Origin: Candidatus Microthrix subdominans
GTDB taxonomy: Bacteria; Actinomycetota; Acidimicrobiia; Acidimicrobiales; Microtrichaceae
Direction: 5' to 3'
NCBI GenBank assembly: GCA_016719385.1
Contig: JADJZA010000011.1
Location: 62,001 to 126,000, forward strand
Length of the DNA: 64,000 nucleotides
The position numbers and the translations under genes were made by a program. The notes beneath the pieces are model-generated. The model searched no databases. It saw only the letters and a list, made by a program, of their open reading frames with translations, and was not told the origin of the DNA. Shown piece after piece: positions 7,646-15,978 of the stretch (the stretch's first letter is position 1; each line of letters begins with the position of its first letter).

Positions 7646-8809
7646 GTGCAGCTGGAGTTGACCACCAACCAACCGGGACGCCGACGGGTGGCCCGGGCCG
7701 CCCTCATCGTGGCGGCGTGGAGCGCCATGCTGGGCCTGGGTGCCGTCGGCATCGCCGGGGCTCAGGACACGGATCCCGCTGCGACCCAACCGGCGACCAC
7801 TGTGGCCGACGCCCAGGCACCCGCGGATCAGACCGTGCCGCCGGATGCGATCGCCGACGACGGCAACAGTGCCCCGACGCCCGACGACGCGGCCCAAGGC
7901 GACGAGAAGCTGCTCAACCTGATCATCATCGGACTGCTCGTGCTGGCGGCGGTGATCGCCGTGGCCACCCTGCTGTTCTGGAAGTCGACCGCACCCGAGG
8001 ACGATGAGGGCAGCGACGCCGACGCCGACGCTGATGGCGACGATGCCGACTTCGACGATGCCGAGCCCGACGACGAGCCGGCTCGGCCCGACGTCCCGGC
8101 CTCGGGTCCGGCACCGATGGCCGCTGTGCGCCCATCCGACGCCCAGCTGCCCGATGACCAGGCTGCGCCGCCTGCGCAGCCGGCGCCTGGCCGCCGGGTG
8201 ATGGCCAGCTTCCCGTCGTCACCGCTCGGCGAACCCGGGCATCCGGCTTCAGGGTCGTCCCCGGTCCCGCCCAAGGACCCGCCGCCGGCGCCGGTCGATG
8301 CCGCCGATCCCCTGGGTGAGCACATCAGCACCCTCGGTTCGGGAGCGTCGCCCGGGCGGCCAGAGGTTCCGCCGCCCGATGCGGTGCCGCCTACGCCCCA
8401 AGGTCGCGGCGCCTATCAGGTGCCAGCCCCCGAGGACCTGCCGCCACAACCGGACAGGCCCTTCGCAGATGCGGAGAACCGCCCACACGTCGAACGGGCC
8501 GTCGAGCGGGAGCCGACCAAGGCCCGTCGGGTTCCGCAGCCGCCTCAGCCCGTCGAGGACTCGGCGATCGTCACGACGTCCGCCCCGAAGCGGCCGCCGG
8601 CGAGCGGCGACGGACCCGGCGAGGATGAACCGCAAGTGGTGGTGCGGCGCCGTCGTCGCGACCGCCCGGCCGGCCCTTGGGGTGAGGGCGTCGGCGGTGG
8701 CCACCGGCCCGACGTTCCCCCCCTTCCACCACCCGATCCCGAAGACCGGGGATACCAGCGTGGGGTGCGGGTCGTGCGACCCGAGGAGCCCGATGGTGAC
8801 GAGTCCTGA
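7646..8809 (+). CDS. exported single-pass membrane protein with acidic and proline-rich cytoplasmic-type tail
   Basis: GTG 7646 follows AAGGAG at a good distance and starts a signal peptide (basic RRRVAR, then a hydrophobic run ending in AGAQ around residue 45). After a short Asp/Pro/Thr stretch there is a second hydrophobic segment of about 22 residues (near 92-115, ending LLFWKS). It is followed by a run rich in Asp and Glu and then about 230 residues dominated by Pro, Ala and Arg. The very end is RRRRDR-like and basic. No catalytic motif is visible. The architecture suggests an envelope scaffold or anti-sigma-like anchor, but that is speculation. It ends about 55 nt before tRNA-Gly. Confidence 0.7.
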   Translation: MQLELTTNQPGRRRVARAALIVAAWSAMLGLGAVGIAGAQDTDPAATQPATTVADAQAPADQTVPPDAIADDGNSAPTPDDAAQGDEKLLNLIIIGLLVLAAVIAVATLLFWKSTAPEDDEGSDADADADGDDADFDDAEPDDEPARPDVPASGPAPMAAVRPSDAQLPDDQAAPPAQPAPGRRVMASFPSSPLGEPGHPASGSSPVPPKDPPPAPVDAADPLGEHISTLGSGASPGRPEVPPPDAVPPTPQGRGAYQVPAPEDLPPQPDRPFADAENRPHVERAVEREPTKARRVPQPPQPVEDSAIVTTSAPKRPPASGDGPGEDEPQVVVRRRRRDRPAGPWGEGVGGGHRPDVPPLPPPDPEDRGYQRGVRVVRPEEPDGDES

Positions 8810-8863
8810 CTGCGGCGAGCGATAGGAATCCGTCGAGGGTCGTGTAGTACAGTCTCAGGCCGT

Positions 8864-8939
8864 GCGGACGTAGCTCAGCTGGTAGAGCGCAACCTTGCCA
8901 AGGTTGAGGTCGCGAGTTCGAACCTCGTCGTCCGCTCCA
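8864..8939 (+). tRNA. tRNA-Gly(GCC)
   Basis: A complete 76-nt cloverleaf with the 3' CCA encoded. The acceptor GCGGACG (8864-8870) pairs with CGTCCGC (8929-8935), and the discriminator base is T. The D arm contains AGCTCAGCTGGTAGAGC, and the T arm has the GTTCGAAC core. The 7-nt anticodon loop TTGCCAA gives anticodon GCC, which reads GGC and GGU. A strong terminator hairpin follows immediately. Confidence 0.97.
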
Positions 8940-8942
8940 TGA

Positions 8943-8980
8943 GGTACCCCCCGGTTCTGCCGGGGGGTACCGGCGTTTTT
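8943..8980 (+). terminator. Rho-independent terminator after tRNA-Gly
   Basis: A perfect 12-bp stem (GGTACCCCCCGG at 8943-8954 with its complement at 8960-8971) with a 5-nt loop TTCTG is followed by a T5 run at 8976-8980. It separates the tRNA from the AGPS-like gene, whose start lies 37 nt downstream. Confidence 0.93.
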
Positions 8981-9016
8981 GGGGGATATCGTTCATCGAA
9001 CGAGGGGGGGCACACG

Positions 9017-10654
9017 ATGAGATCGCACTGGGCGTGGGGGAGGGCGGCCGATGAGCCGACCATCGCCGATCAGGATGGCCTGGCCGCCATGTTGCATCGC
9101 CGGTTGGGCTGGGACGACCTGGCCCCGTCGACGGCGGTGGCGGTGCGCGATCTGGCCTTGCCAAGGCCGAGGGTGGCCGTGCCCGGCTCGCTGGCGCAGA
9201 TGGCGTCGACCGACGTCCGAGACCGTGCCCAGCACGCCTACGGGCGGTCGTACCGCGACGTCGCACGTGCCCACGCCGGTCGCTTCGACCATCCGCCCGA
9301 TGCGGTGCTGCGCCCATCGAGCCGGACCGAGGTGGCGTCGATACTGGGGTGGGCGGGCGACGTCGACGTGGCGGTGATCCCCTACGGCGGCGGGTCGTCG
9401 GTCTGCGGTGGCGTGGAGCCCGACGTGGGAGGCCCGGCGGTCTCGGTGGACCTGGAGGCCCTATCGGGCCTCCTGGAGCTGAACACGACCGACCGGGCGG
9501 CCCACTTCGCCGCCGGCACCTACGGCCCCGCCGTCAACGAGGCGCTGCGCCCTCACGGTCTGACCTTGCGGCACTTCCCCCAGAGCTTCGAGTTTTCAAC
9601 GGTCGGCGGATGGGTGGCCACCCGGGCCGGCGGCCACTTCGCCACCGGACCCACCCACATCGATGATTTCGTCGAATCGATCACGATGGAGACGCCCGCT
9701 GGGCCATGGGAGAGCCGTCGCCTACCCGGCAGCGGGGCCGGGCCGTCGCCCGACCGGCTGGTGCTCGGATCGGAGGGCTCGCTGGGCATCATCTGCGACG
9801 CCTGGCTGCGTGTGCAGCCCCGACCGGCGTACCGGGCGTCGGCCTCGGTGGGTTTCGCCGCCATGACCGACGCCGTCGACGCGCTGCGGGCGCTGGCTCA
9901 AAGCGGGCTCTGGCCCAGCAACTGCCGCCTGCTCGATCCGGTGGAGGCGCTGCTGGCCAGCACCGACGTTCCTGGCGGCACCGGCGCCGTCCTGATCGTT
10001 GGGTTCGAGGGCGCCGATCATCCGCTGGACCAACCGCTGCACCGTGCGCTGGCGCTGTGCCGGGACTTTTCCGGGGTCGTGGACGACGAGGGGGTCTCGA
10101 TCCGCCACGACCCCGCCGTTCCCGACGCCGAGGGGGCGTCCTCCGGGCGGGCCGGCGCCGAGGAGGCGTGGCGCTCATCGTTCCTGCGGGCGCCCTATCG
10201 GCGCGATGCGTTGATCGCCCTGGGAGCGGTGATCGAGACCTTCGAGACCGCCTGCCTGTGGAGCCGCTTCGCCGAGACCGATGCGGCGCTGCGCGCCGGG
10301 CTTCAGGCCGCCATGGCCGAGGCGGGGCTCGATGGCATCGTGTCGATGCGGATCACCCACGCCTACCCGGACGGTTTGGCGCCCTACTACACGGTGCTCG
10401 CCCGACCGATCGGCGACCGGCCGACGAGCGCGTCCGAGCGGGTGGACCGCTGGGACATCGTCAAAGCGGCCTCGATGGAGGTGATCGATGCGCAGCGGGC
10501 GACCGCAACGCACCATCACGCCATCGGCCGCGATCACCGCCCCGCCTACGACCGGCAACGGCCGCAACTGTTCGCGGAGGCGTTGGCTGCGGTCAAGGGA
10601 CGCCTCGACCCGAACGGCGTCATGAATCCCGGAGTGTTGATTGGTCCGGCGTAG
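9017..10654 (+). CDS. FAD-binding oxidase, alkyldihydroxyacetonephosphate synthase-like
   Basis: This 545-residue flavoprotein has the VAO/PCMH-type FAD fold. PYGGGSSVCGG (about residue 122) and EFSTVGGWVATRAGG (about 192-206) are the diphosphate-binding loops, and SEGSLGI follows at about 254. Near the C-terminus it has a THHHAIGRDH motif (about 501-510), the His triplet typical of alkylglycerone-phosphate synthase, which swaps the acyl chain of acyl-DHAP for a fatty alcohol in ether-lipid synthesis. Start ATG 9017 is preceded by a G-rich Shine-Dalgarno tract. It stands alone between two tRNA genes. Bacterial AGPS homologues are often of unproven substrate, so an ether-lipid role is plausible but not established. 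Confidence 0.85.
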   Translation: MRSHWAWGRAADEPTIADQDGLAAMLHRRLGWDDLAPSTAVAVRDLALPRPRVAVPGSLAQMASTDVRDRAQHAYGRSYRDVARAHAGRFDHPPDAVLRPSSRTEVASILGWAGDVDVAVIPYGGGSSVCGGVEPDVGGPAVSVDLEALSGLLELNTTDRAAHFAAGTYGPAVNEALRPHGLTLRHFPQSFEFSTVGGWVATRAGGHFATGPTHIDDFVESITMETPAGPWESRRLPGSGAGPSPDRLVLGSEGSLGIICDAWLRVQPRPAYRASASVGFAAMTDAVDALRALAQSGLWPSNCRLLDPVEALLASTDVPGGTGAVLIVGFEGADHPLDQPLHRALALCRDFSGVVDDEGVSIRHDPAVPDAEGASSGRAGAEEAWRSSFLRAPYRRDALIALGAVIETFETACLWSRFAETDAALRAGLQAAMAEAGLDGIVSMRITHAYPDGLAPYYTVLARPIGDRPTSASERVDRWDIVKAASMEVIDAQRATATHHHAIGRDHRPAYDRQRPQLFAEALAAVKGRLDPNGVMNPGVLIGPA

Positions 10655-10674
10655 CAGGTACGATGCTGGCTCGT

Positions 10675-10745
10675 GGCCACGTGGCCGAGTGGTTAGGCAG
10701 AGGCCTGCAAAGCCTTGTACACCGGTTCGAATCCGGTCGTGGCCT
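10675..10745 (+). tRNA. tRNA-Cys(GCA)
   Basis: A 71-nt cloverleaf. The acceptor GGCCACG (10675-10681) pairs with CGTGGCC (10738-10744), and the discriminator is T. The D-arm is short (GCCGAGTGGTTAGGC) and the T-arm carries GGTTCGAATCC. The anticodon loop CTGCAAA gives GCA, which reads Cys codons. The 3' CCA is not encoded. It begins 20 nt after the flavoprotein gene stop. Confidence 0.95.
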
Positions 10746-10750
10746 CGGTT

Positions 10751-10778
10751 GGGGCCGGACCTGTCAGGGTCCGGCCCC
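10751..10778 (+). terminator. GC-rich hairpin after tRNA-Cys
   Basis: A perfect 11-bp stem GGGGCCGGACC / GGTCCGGCCCC with a 6-nt loop sits 5 nt after the tRNA. No T-run follows, so it is either a T-less actinobacterial-type terminator or a 3'-end processing/stability hairpin. Confidence 0.7.
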
Positions 10779-10861
10779 GCTTCGCGTTCGGCGTTCCCCT
10801 GAGCGGGGACCTCGAGTGACTACCTTGGTTGGTCAGGTCGAGGTGACACCGAGGAGGACCG

Positions 10862-11950
10862 ATGGCGAGTAACGACGAGGCCACCAACGCGAACGGCGGC
10901 GATCAACCGTCCCCGGACGAGGCGAGCGACACCTCGACGGTCGGTGAGGCCGGCCGAACGGAACCGAGCGACCCAGCCCCGGAGCACCAGGAGGCATCAC
11001 CCCAGCCCCAGCCCCAGCCCGAGCCCGAGGTGCCGGCAGAGGCCCCGGCAGAGGCCTCGGCTGAGGCCCGGCCTGCGAGCCAGCCGCCGCCCTACGTGCC
11101 ACCGACCGCGCAAGAACCCCAGGTCCAAGCGGGGGGCCAAGCCCAACCCGGAGCGCCCGCATGGTCGGACCTCTCGCCGGCCGGGGACGACCAGTCGGGG
11201 GCCGCACCTCAGTCCTGGGATCAGCAGGCGACCCAGCAGTGGCAGCAGCCGACGGCTCCGCCGCCCTCCGGCCCCCAGGCCCCGCCGGCCGGCAGCTGGA
11301 CCGTGCCCGGCTCACCGCCCACGATGCAACAGCCGATCTTCCAGCAGCCGCCGGTGGAGCAACAGCCGGCGGGACCGCCCCAGCAGCAGTACCAGCAGCC
11401 CCAACAGCAGTACCAGCCCCAGCAGTACCAGCAGCCCCAACAGCAGTACCAGCCCCAGCAGTATCAGCAGCCCTACGGGGTACCTCAGCAGCCGGCCGCG
11501 CCGACCGGGCCAACCCGGGGTGGCGGGCCGATGGCCCTCTTCGGGGGCCTGTTGTTGTTGCTCGGCGGTGTGGCGCTGATCGTCGGCAGCTTTCTCGATT
11601 GGGGCGAGGGGCTCGTCGGGGGCCAGCGGGTGGTCCTCACCGGGTTCAAGAATGCCCAGGACAAACTCTGGGGGGCCCCTGGCACATTGGCGGCGGGAGC
11701 GGTGCTCGTCATCGCCGGTGTGCTGTACCTCGCCTCGATGAAGAGCGGCGTCGGTGCACTGAAGCGCACGCTGGCGCTGGTCGGGTCGCTCGCCGGCCTG
11801 GGATGGGTGGTGTACCTGCTCGTGTCCCTGCAACTCGATGAGGCCAACGCGCTCATCGGGCTGTGGTTGTGCTTGGCGGGTGCCGTGCTCGGCCTGGTCG
11901 GCACGTTCCTGGGTCGGGGCAAGAAGCAGGCATCCCGCCCGAAAAACTGA
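10862..11950 (+). CDS. Gln/Pro-rich N-terminal region fused to a four-helix membrane domain
   Basis: This 362-residue protein has two parts. Residues 1-215 are disordered and rich in Pro, Gln, Glu and Ala, with Q-x-Y-Q-Q-P repeats that coincide with a 36-bp DNA tandem repeat. Residues about 220-355 form four hydrophobic helices: LFGGLLLLLGGVALIVGSFL, then AAGAVLVIAGVLYLA, ALVGSLAGLGWVVYLLV and IGLWLCLAGAVLGLVG. This layout is common in actinobacterial membrane proteins of unknown function, where the Pro/Gln tail is thought to face the cytoplasm. ATG 10862 has a GAGGAGG ribosome site upstream. No enzymatic motif is visible. Confidence 0.75.
   Translation: MASNDEATNANGGDQPSPDEASDTSTVGEAGRTEPSDPAPEHQEASPQPQPQPEPEVPAEAPAEASAEARPASQPPPYVPPTAQEPQVQAGGQAQPGAPAWSDLSPAGDDQSGAAPQSWDQQATQQWQQPTAPPPSGPQAPPAGSWTVPGSPPTMQQPIFQQPPVEQQPAGPPQQQYQQPQQQYQPQQYQQPQQQYQPQQYQQPYGVPQQPAAPTGPTRGGGPMALFGGLLLLLGGVALIVGSFLDWGEGLVGGQRVVLTGFKNAQDKLWGAPGTLAAGAVLVIAGVLYLASMKSGVGALKRTLALVGSLAGLGWVVYLLVSLQLDEANALIGLWLCLAGAVLGLVGTFLGRGKKQASRPKN
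11387..11470 (+). repeat. 36-bp tandem repeat coding for Gln/Tyr/Pro repeats
   Basis: A 36-bp unit beginning CAGTACCAGCAGCCCCAACA is present about 2.3 times (starts 11387, 11423 and 11459), in frame within the membrane-protein gene. The 36-bp period keeps the frame, so copy number can change without disrupting the protein. Confidence 0.88.
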
Positions 11951-11999
11951 TCCCTGGGATCATGGGTACTGCGGCGGTGCGGTAAGGTTGAGCCTTCAC

Positions 12000-12073
12000 G
12001 GGCCGTTGGCGCAGTTGGCTAGCGCACCTGCATGACGCGCAGGGGGTCACAGGTTCGAATCCTGTACGGCCCA
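12000..12073 (+). tRNA. tRNA-Val(GAC)
   Basis: A 74-nt cloverleaf. The acceptor GGGCCGT (12000-12006) pairs with ACGGCCC (12066-12072), and the discriminator is A. The anticodon stem CCTGC/GCAGG encloses loop ATGACGC, giving anticodon GAC (Val codons GUC and GUU). The T arm carries AGGTTCGAATCCT. The CCA end is not encoded. Confidence 0.94.
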
Positions 12074-12082
12074 CCCGAGAGA

Positions 12083-12114
12083 TCGCCGCCCGCCTCAGCC
12101 GAGGCGGGCGGCGA
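12083..12114. terminator. bidirectional terminator between tRNA-Val and convergent DUF2064 gene
   Basis: A perfect 14-bp inverted repeat (12083-12096 with 12101-12114) has a 4-nt loop. It lies just after the tRNA, and its right half contains the stop codon and last codons of the convergent gene. It has no T-run on the plus strand, so function on either strand is inferred from position and strength. Confidence 0.75.
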
Positions 12115-12736
12115 CGCGTTCGACCTCGGTGGCGAAGCGGCCCGTCGGCGCAGCGCCGGCGACCACCCGCGCCTCATCCCACGAGTCCACGTCGGTGAGC
12201 GATTCGACCAGCTCCACCCGGTGTCCCCGCTCGATCAACCGCTCCAGCTGGAGGGCGCCCGTGTTGGCGTCACTCATCGGGACACCCTCGAAGTCCTCTG
12301 GCCCGCCCGCAGAGAGGGCGACGATCCAGAACCCGCCGTCGTTGGCCATGCCCAGCACCCCGACGCCGGGTGCGGAGACCACGGCGGCACCGGCCCGGGC
12401 CACGACGGCCGGATCGAGTTGCGGGGTGTCCATGCCGACGAGCACCGCCGGCCCACCGGCGGCGGCAAAAGCGGCTCCAAGGCGACGGTCCAGGCCACCG
12501 TCGCACTGGGGCACCACCTCCCAGCCGTCGGGAACCCAGCCCCCCGGGTCGCCGTCGAGCACGAGCAGGTGCCGGGTGGCATCCACGTCGGCGGCGGCGT
12601 GCAGGGTGTCGAGTACGGCGGCCATCGCCAGCGCTGCCGCCTGCTCGGGGGTGCACGGCGGGCACAGGCGGGTCTTCACCCGACCGGGTACTGGGGCCTT
12701 GGCCAACACGATGACGGTCAGGTCGCGCTCAGCCAC
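12095..12736 (-). CDS. DUF2064 / TIGR04282-type glycosyltransferase-like protein
   Basis: This 213-residue protein has the nucleotidyl/glycosyl-transferase-A-like start TVIVLAKAPVPGRVKTRL, with the K-x-P-x-P-G-x-V-K-T-R-L signature of the DUF2064 family. LVGMDTPQL (about residue 105) corresponds to the D-x-D/P region of the fold. Family members are usually next to GT2 genes and are thought to act on sugar or nucleotide-sugar substrates, but no reaction is established. Its start overlaps the end of the upstream GT2 gene by 8 nt, so the two are co-translated. They sit back-to-back with the epimerase/GT-C genes, suggesting one envelope-glycan locus. Confidence 0.85.
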   Translation of the reverse strand: MAERDLTVIVLAKAPVPGRVKTRLCPPCTPEQAAALAMAAVLDTLHAAADVDATRHLLVLDGDPGGWVPDGWEVVPQCDGGLDRRLGAAFAAAGGPAVLVGMDTPQLDPAVVARAGAAVVSAPGVGVLGMANDGGFWIVALSAGGPEDFEGVPMSDANTGALQLERLIERGHRVELVESLTDVDSWDEARVVAGAAPTGRFATEVERVAARLG

Positions 12737-13418
12737 GGGCGAGGACCCGGCTCATGTCGGATACTGCGGTCATCGTGCCTCGGATCGTCCCGGTGACCTT
12801 GGATCGCCCCGCCCTCGCCAGATACCGCACCGCCACCTCCTCGATGTCCCAGCCTGCCTCGGCGGCGAGCAACACCATCTCGAGGGGCCAGCCGGATCGT
12901 CGATCGGCGATCCCCAGCGCCAGGAGGTCCCGGCGGCGGGCGGCCCGCATCGGACCCAGGTCGGTGAGGTCGACGTCGGCACGTCGACGCAACTCCCAGG
13001 CGAGGAACCGGTTGGCCACCCGGGCGTGCAGCGGCCAGGCCGACCGGCCTTCGGGCGTACGCGCCCCGAGGACGAGGTCGGCTCGGCCTTCCAGCACCGG
13101 CTGGGTGACCTTCGGCAGGTCGGCGGGGTCGAAGCTGGCGTCGGCGTCCATGAACGCCACCACCGGTGCGGTGGCGGCGCTCAGCCCGGCGAAACAGGCG
13201 GCGCCAAACCCCTTGGTCGGCTCTCGCACGACGAGTGCACCGCCCGCCTCCGCCGCCTCGGCGGTGCCATCGGTCGAACCGTTGTCGACCACGATCGCCC
13301 GGTGGCCGCTTGGGAGCCGGGGGAGCAGCCAGCGGACGCCCTCCACCTCGTCCAGGGCGGGCAGGACGACATCGACGGCGATGGCGTCGTTTGGTGGTGC
13401 GGGCGATGCGGCGTCCAA
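12729..13418 (-). CDS. family 2 glycosyltransferase (DPM1-like)
   Basis: This 229-residue soluble GT-A protein has DVVLPALDE at the N-terminus and VVDNGSTDGTAE (about 43-54). The metal-binding D-x-D equivalent is FMDADASFD (about 92). LGARTPEG and PLHARVANRFLAW resemble the middle of polyprenyl-phosphate mannosyl/glucosyl transferases, which charge a lipid carrier with a sugar at the inner face of the membrane. There is no membrane anchor. It is the first gene of a two-gene minus-strand unit with the DUF2064 protein. The donor sugar is unknown. Confidence 0.88.
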   Translation of the reverse strand: MDAASPAPPNDAIAVDVVLPALDEVEGVRWLLPRLPSGHRAIVVDNGSTDGTAEAAEAGGALVVREPTKGFGAACFAGLSAATAPVVAFMDADASFDPADLPKVTQPVLEGRADLVLGARTPEGRSAWPLHARVANRFLAWELRRRADVDLTDLGPMRAARRRDLLALGIADRRSGWPLEMVLLAAEAGWDIEEVAVRYLARAGRSKVTGTIRGTMTAVSDMSRVLARG

Positions 13419-13501
13419 GCTGACACACGGTAGGCGACCGAAACACCGGGACCTACCCGACGAAGTCGTGACACGGGAGATCGGGACATGGGAGGACGGG
13501 C

Positions 13502-14563
13502 ATGAACGTGCTGGTGACCGGCGGGGCCGGGTTCATCGGCTCCCACATCGTCGATCAGCTGATCGAGGCGGGCCACCGGGTGGTGGTGATCGACAACCTC
13601 GGTCCGGCCGCCCACGATGGCGCCCCCGACTGGCTCAACCCCGAGGCGGAGTGGCGCTGGGCCGACGTCGCCGATCCGGCCACCTGGCACGGGATGCTCG
13701 ACGGCCTCGATGCGGTGAGTCATCAGGCGGCCAAGGTGGGCCTGGGCGTCGACCTCACCGACGCTCCGGCCTACGTCACCAACAACGACCTGGGCACCGC
13801 CGTCATGCTCGGGGCGATGTCGGCTGCGGGCTGGTCGGGCCGCATCGTGTTGGCCTCGTCGATGGTGGTCTACGGCGAGGGGCGCTACCGCTGTGAGTCC
13901 GACGGCGTCGTCGTGCCGCTGGCCCGGCGCAGCGCCGACCTGGAGGCCGGGCGCTGGGAGCCCCGGTGTCCGCTTTGCGGAAGCGAGCTGTCGACCGAAC
14001 TGGTGCCCGAGGACGCCCCGCTCGACCCGCGCAACGTCTACGCGACGACCAAGCTGGCCCAGGAACACCTGTGCGCGACGGCCGAGGCCGAGCTGGGGGT
14101 GGTGACGACCTCGCTGCGCTATCACAACGTCTATGGGCCCCGGATGCCCCGCGACACGCCCTACGCCGGCGTGGCGTCCATCTTTCGCTCCCAGCTCGAG
14201 GCGGGCACCTGCCCCCAGGTGTTCGAGGACGGGGGGCAGCGGCGGGACTTTGTCCACGTTGCCGACGTGGCCGCCGCCAACGTCGCCGGCCTCGAGCGCT
14301 CGGAGCCCTACCGAGGGGCGCTCAACATCGCCTCGGGTCGGCCGATCACCCTGCTCGGGATGGCGTCGGCGATGGCGGTTGAGGACGGGCGGGGCCTGGA
14401 ACCCGAGGTGGTCGGGCGCTACCGGGCCGGCGACGTGCGCCACGTCACCGCCGATCCGGCGCTAGCCAGCGAGGCATTGGGCTTCCGCGCGCGGGTGGCG
14501 CCCGAGGTTGGCCTGGCCGAGTTCGTCCATGCCCCGTTGCGGCGTCCCCCAGCCCAGGTGTAA
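13502..14563 (+). CDS. NAD-dependent epimerase/dehydratase, dTDP-L-rhamnose 4-epimerase-like
   Basis: This extended short-chain dehydrogenase of 353 residues has the Rossmann motif GGAGFIGSH at residues 7-15. The catalytic Tyr and Lys lie in VYATTKLAQEH around residue 180. An insertion before the catalytic Tyr contains RCPLCGSE, a Cys-x2-Cys element that I associate with the WbiB/dTDP-rhamnose-4-epimerase branch. That enzyme makes dTDP-6-deoxy-L-talose for surface glycans. Other landmarks are LRYHNVYGPRMPRDTPYAGV and FEDGGQRRDFVHVADVA, typical of sugar-nucleotide epimerases. A GGGAGG ribosome site precedes ATG 13502. The next gene follows after 6 nt, and the glycosyltransferase pair is divergent. 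Confidence 0.82.
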   Translation: MNVLVTGGAGFIGSHIVDQLIEAGHRVVVIDNLGPAAHDGAPDWLNPEAEWRWADVADPATWHGMLDGLDAVSHQAAKVGLGVDLTDAPAYVTNNDLGTAVMLGAMSAAGWSGRIVLASSMVVYGEGRYRCESDGVVVPLARRSADLEAGRWEPRCPLCGSELSTELVPEDAPLDPRNVYATTKLAQEHLCATAEAELGVVTTSLRYHNVYGPRMPRDTPYAGVASIFRSQLEAGTCPQVFEDGGQRRDFVHVADVAAANVAGLERSEPYRGALNIASGRPITLLGMASAMAVEDGRGLEPEVVGRYRAGDVRHVTADPALASEALGFRARVAPEVGLAEFVHAPLRRPPAQV

Positions 14564-14569
14564 GACCCG

Positions 14570-15961
14570 GTGACGACGGATCCGATCGACGATCAGCCGG
14601 CCCGCTGGTCCCCGTGGCGCGTGGCCTCGGGGCTGGCGATCCTCGTCGTCGGGGTTGGTCTGCTCTGGGTGATGGGGGCCTGGCAGCAACACATCTGGGA
14701 CTCGGGCGGAACGATCATGCTCGGCGCCGCACCGCTCTTCGGCCTGTGGGAGACCGACTGGGCCCCGGAGCTGATCGTTGCGGCACTGCTCGGCGGCGCG
14801 CTGGTCGTCTGGTGGCCGAGGCTGACGCGCACCCTGAGCTGGGTGGGGCTGCTCGCCGGTTCCTGGCTGGTCAGCCTGGGATGGACCCTGGCGATCAACC
14901 TGCCCGGCGGATGGACGGGCCTCGGCGCACCGTTGGACGACCCCCATGAATACCTCGCTGCCGTGCGGAACTCGCCGACCGACCCGCTCGTGTTCATCGG
15001 CCGGTTCGTCGACGAGCTGCGCGTCTATCCCATCCATGTGCAGGGCCACCCGCCCGGGCCCGTGCTCGGCCTGGAAGCGTTGGATCGAATCGGCATCCGC
15101 GGGGCGAGCGGCACGGCGCTGGTGCTGGTGGGCGTGGCATGCCTGGCCAGCCCGCTGGTGCTGATCGCCGTGCGGGCGCTGGCCACCGAGCGGGAGGCCC
15201 GACGGGCGGCCGTGTTCGTCGGGTTGACGCCGTCGGTGCTGTGGGTGGCCACGTCGATGGACGCCGTGTTTGCCGCGGTGGCGGTGGCCTCGGGCACAGC
15301 GCTGGCGTTGGCGGCGGTGCGCAGCGGCGCCTGGCCGCGTTCGGGGGAAGGACGCTGCGTTGCGCCGGGAGAGGGTGGGGCTCGACCGACTTGGGCGGGT
15401 GGTGCGATGGCCGCCCTCGGAGGGACGTTCGCCGGGTTGCTCGTGTTGGGCACCTACGGGGCACCGCTGTTTCTCGTCCCGCCCGGGCTGTGCCTGGCGT
15501 TGTTGGCGTGGCGACGCCGGTGGGCACCGGCCGGCCTGGCGGTGCTGGGGGCGGTGGTGCCGGTGGCGCTGATGGCGTGGGCCGGCTTCTGGTTGCTCGA
15601 CGGTCTTCGGGTGACGGTGACCGCCTACCACGAGGGCATCGCCTCGCTGAGGCCCGGCGGCTTCTTTCGCTTGTCCAACCTCTTGGCGCTGGCGATCGCG
15701 GTGGGGCCGGTGGTCCTGGTGTCGCTTCCGGGTCGTCGCCGCGCCGGTGCCTGGATCCTGGTCGGAGGGGTGCTCGCCGGGTTGGCCGCCGCCGAGGTGT
15801 CCGGGTTGTCCAAGGGCGAGGTCGAGCGCATCTGGCTGCCGTTCGTTCCCTGGCTGACCGTGGCGGCCGCCGCCATCCCGATCCGCTGGCAGCGCCCGGC
15901 GCTGGCGGCGCAGCTGGCCTCGGGGATTGTGCTGGCTGTGACGTTTGCGTCGCCCTGGTAA
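14570..15961 (+). CDS. polytopic membrane protein, GT-C-like glycosyltransferase
   Basis: This 463-residue protein has about 10-11 predicted transmembrane segments. A conserved loop LDDPHEYL lies after the third or fourth helix (about 123-130), followed by HVQGHPPGP (about 156-164). Near the C-terminus is LSKGEVERIWLPFVPW (about 419-434). Acidic residues in the first extracytoplasmic loop and the late arginine/tryptophan motif are typical of GT-C enzymes that use polyprenyl-phosphate sugars. The start GTG 14570 is 6 nt after the epimerase, so a glycan-assembly role is inferred from the neighbourhood. The exact family is not recognised. Confidence 0.72.
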   Translation: MTTDPIDDQPARWSPWRVASGLAILVVGVGLLWVMGAWQQHIWDSGGTIMLGAAPLFGLWETDWAPELIVAALLGGALVVWWPRLTRTLSWVGLLAGSWLVSLGWTLAINLPGGWTGLGAPLDDPHEYLAAVRNSPTDPLVFIGRFVDELRVYPIHVQGHPPGPVLGLEALDRIGIRGASGTALVLVGVACLASPLVLIAVRALATEREARRAAVFVGLTPSVLWVATSMDAVFAAVAVASGTALALAAVRSGAWPRSGEGRCVAPGEGGARPTWAGGAMAALGGTFAGLLVLGTYGAPLFLVPPGLCLALLAWRRRWAPAGLAVLGAVVPVALMAWAGFWLLDGLRVTVTAYHEGIASLRPGGFFRLSNLLALAIAVGPVVLVSLPGRRRAGAWILVGGVLAGLAAAEVSGLSKGEVERIWLPFVPWLTVAAAAIPIRWQRPALAAQLASGIVLAVTFASPW

Positions 15962-15978
15962 GCACCGCCCTGGTAAGA

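Noticed and set aside
5497..7752. 751-codon minus-strand frame opposite the PLP enzyme and glycosylase
   Set aside because: Shadow of two well-supported plus-strand genes, Arg/Pro-rich and motif-free.
11387..11470. 36-bp repeats as a CRISPR array
   Set aside because: The repeats are contiguous with no spacers, are in frame inside a gene and there are no cas genes.
8864..12073. tRNA genes as integration sites of a mobile element
   Set aside because: No integrase, direct repeat of a tRNA 3' end or foreign-looking block lies next to any of the three tRNAs.
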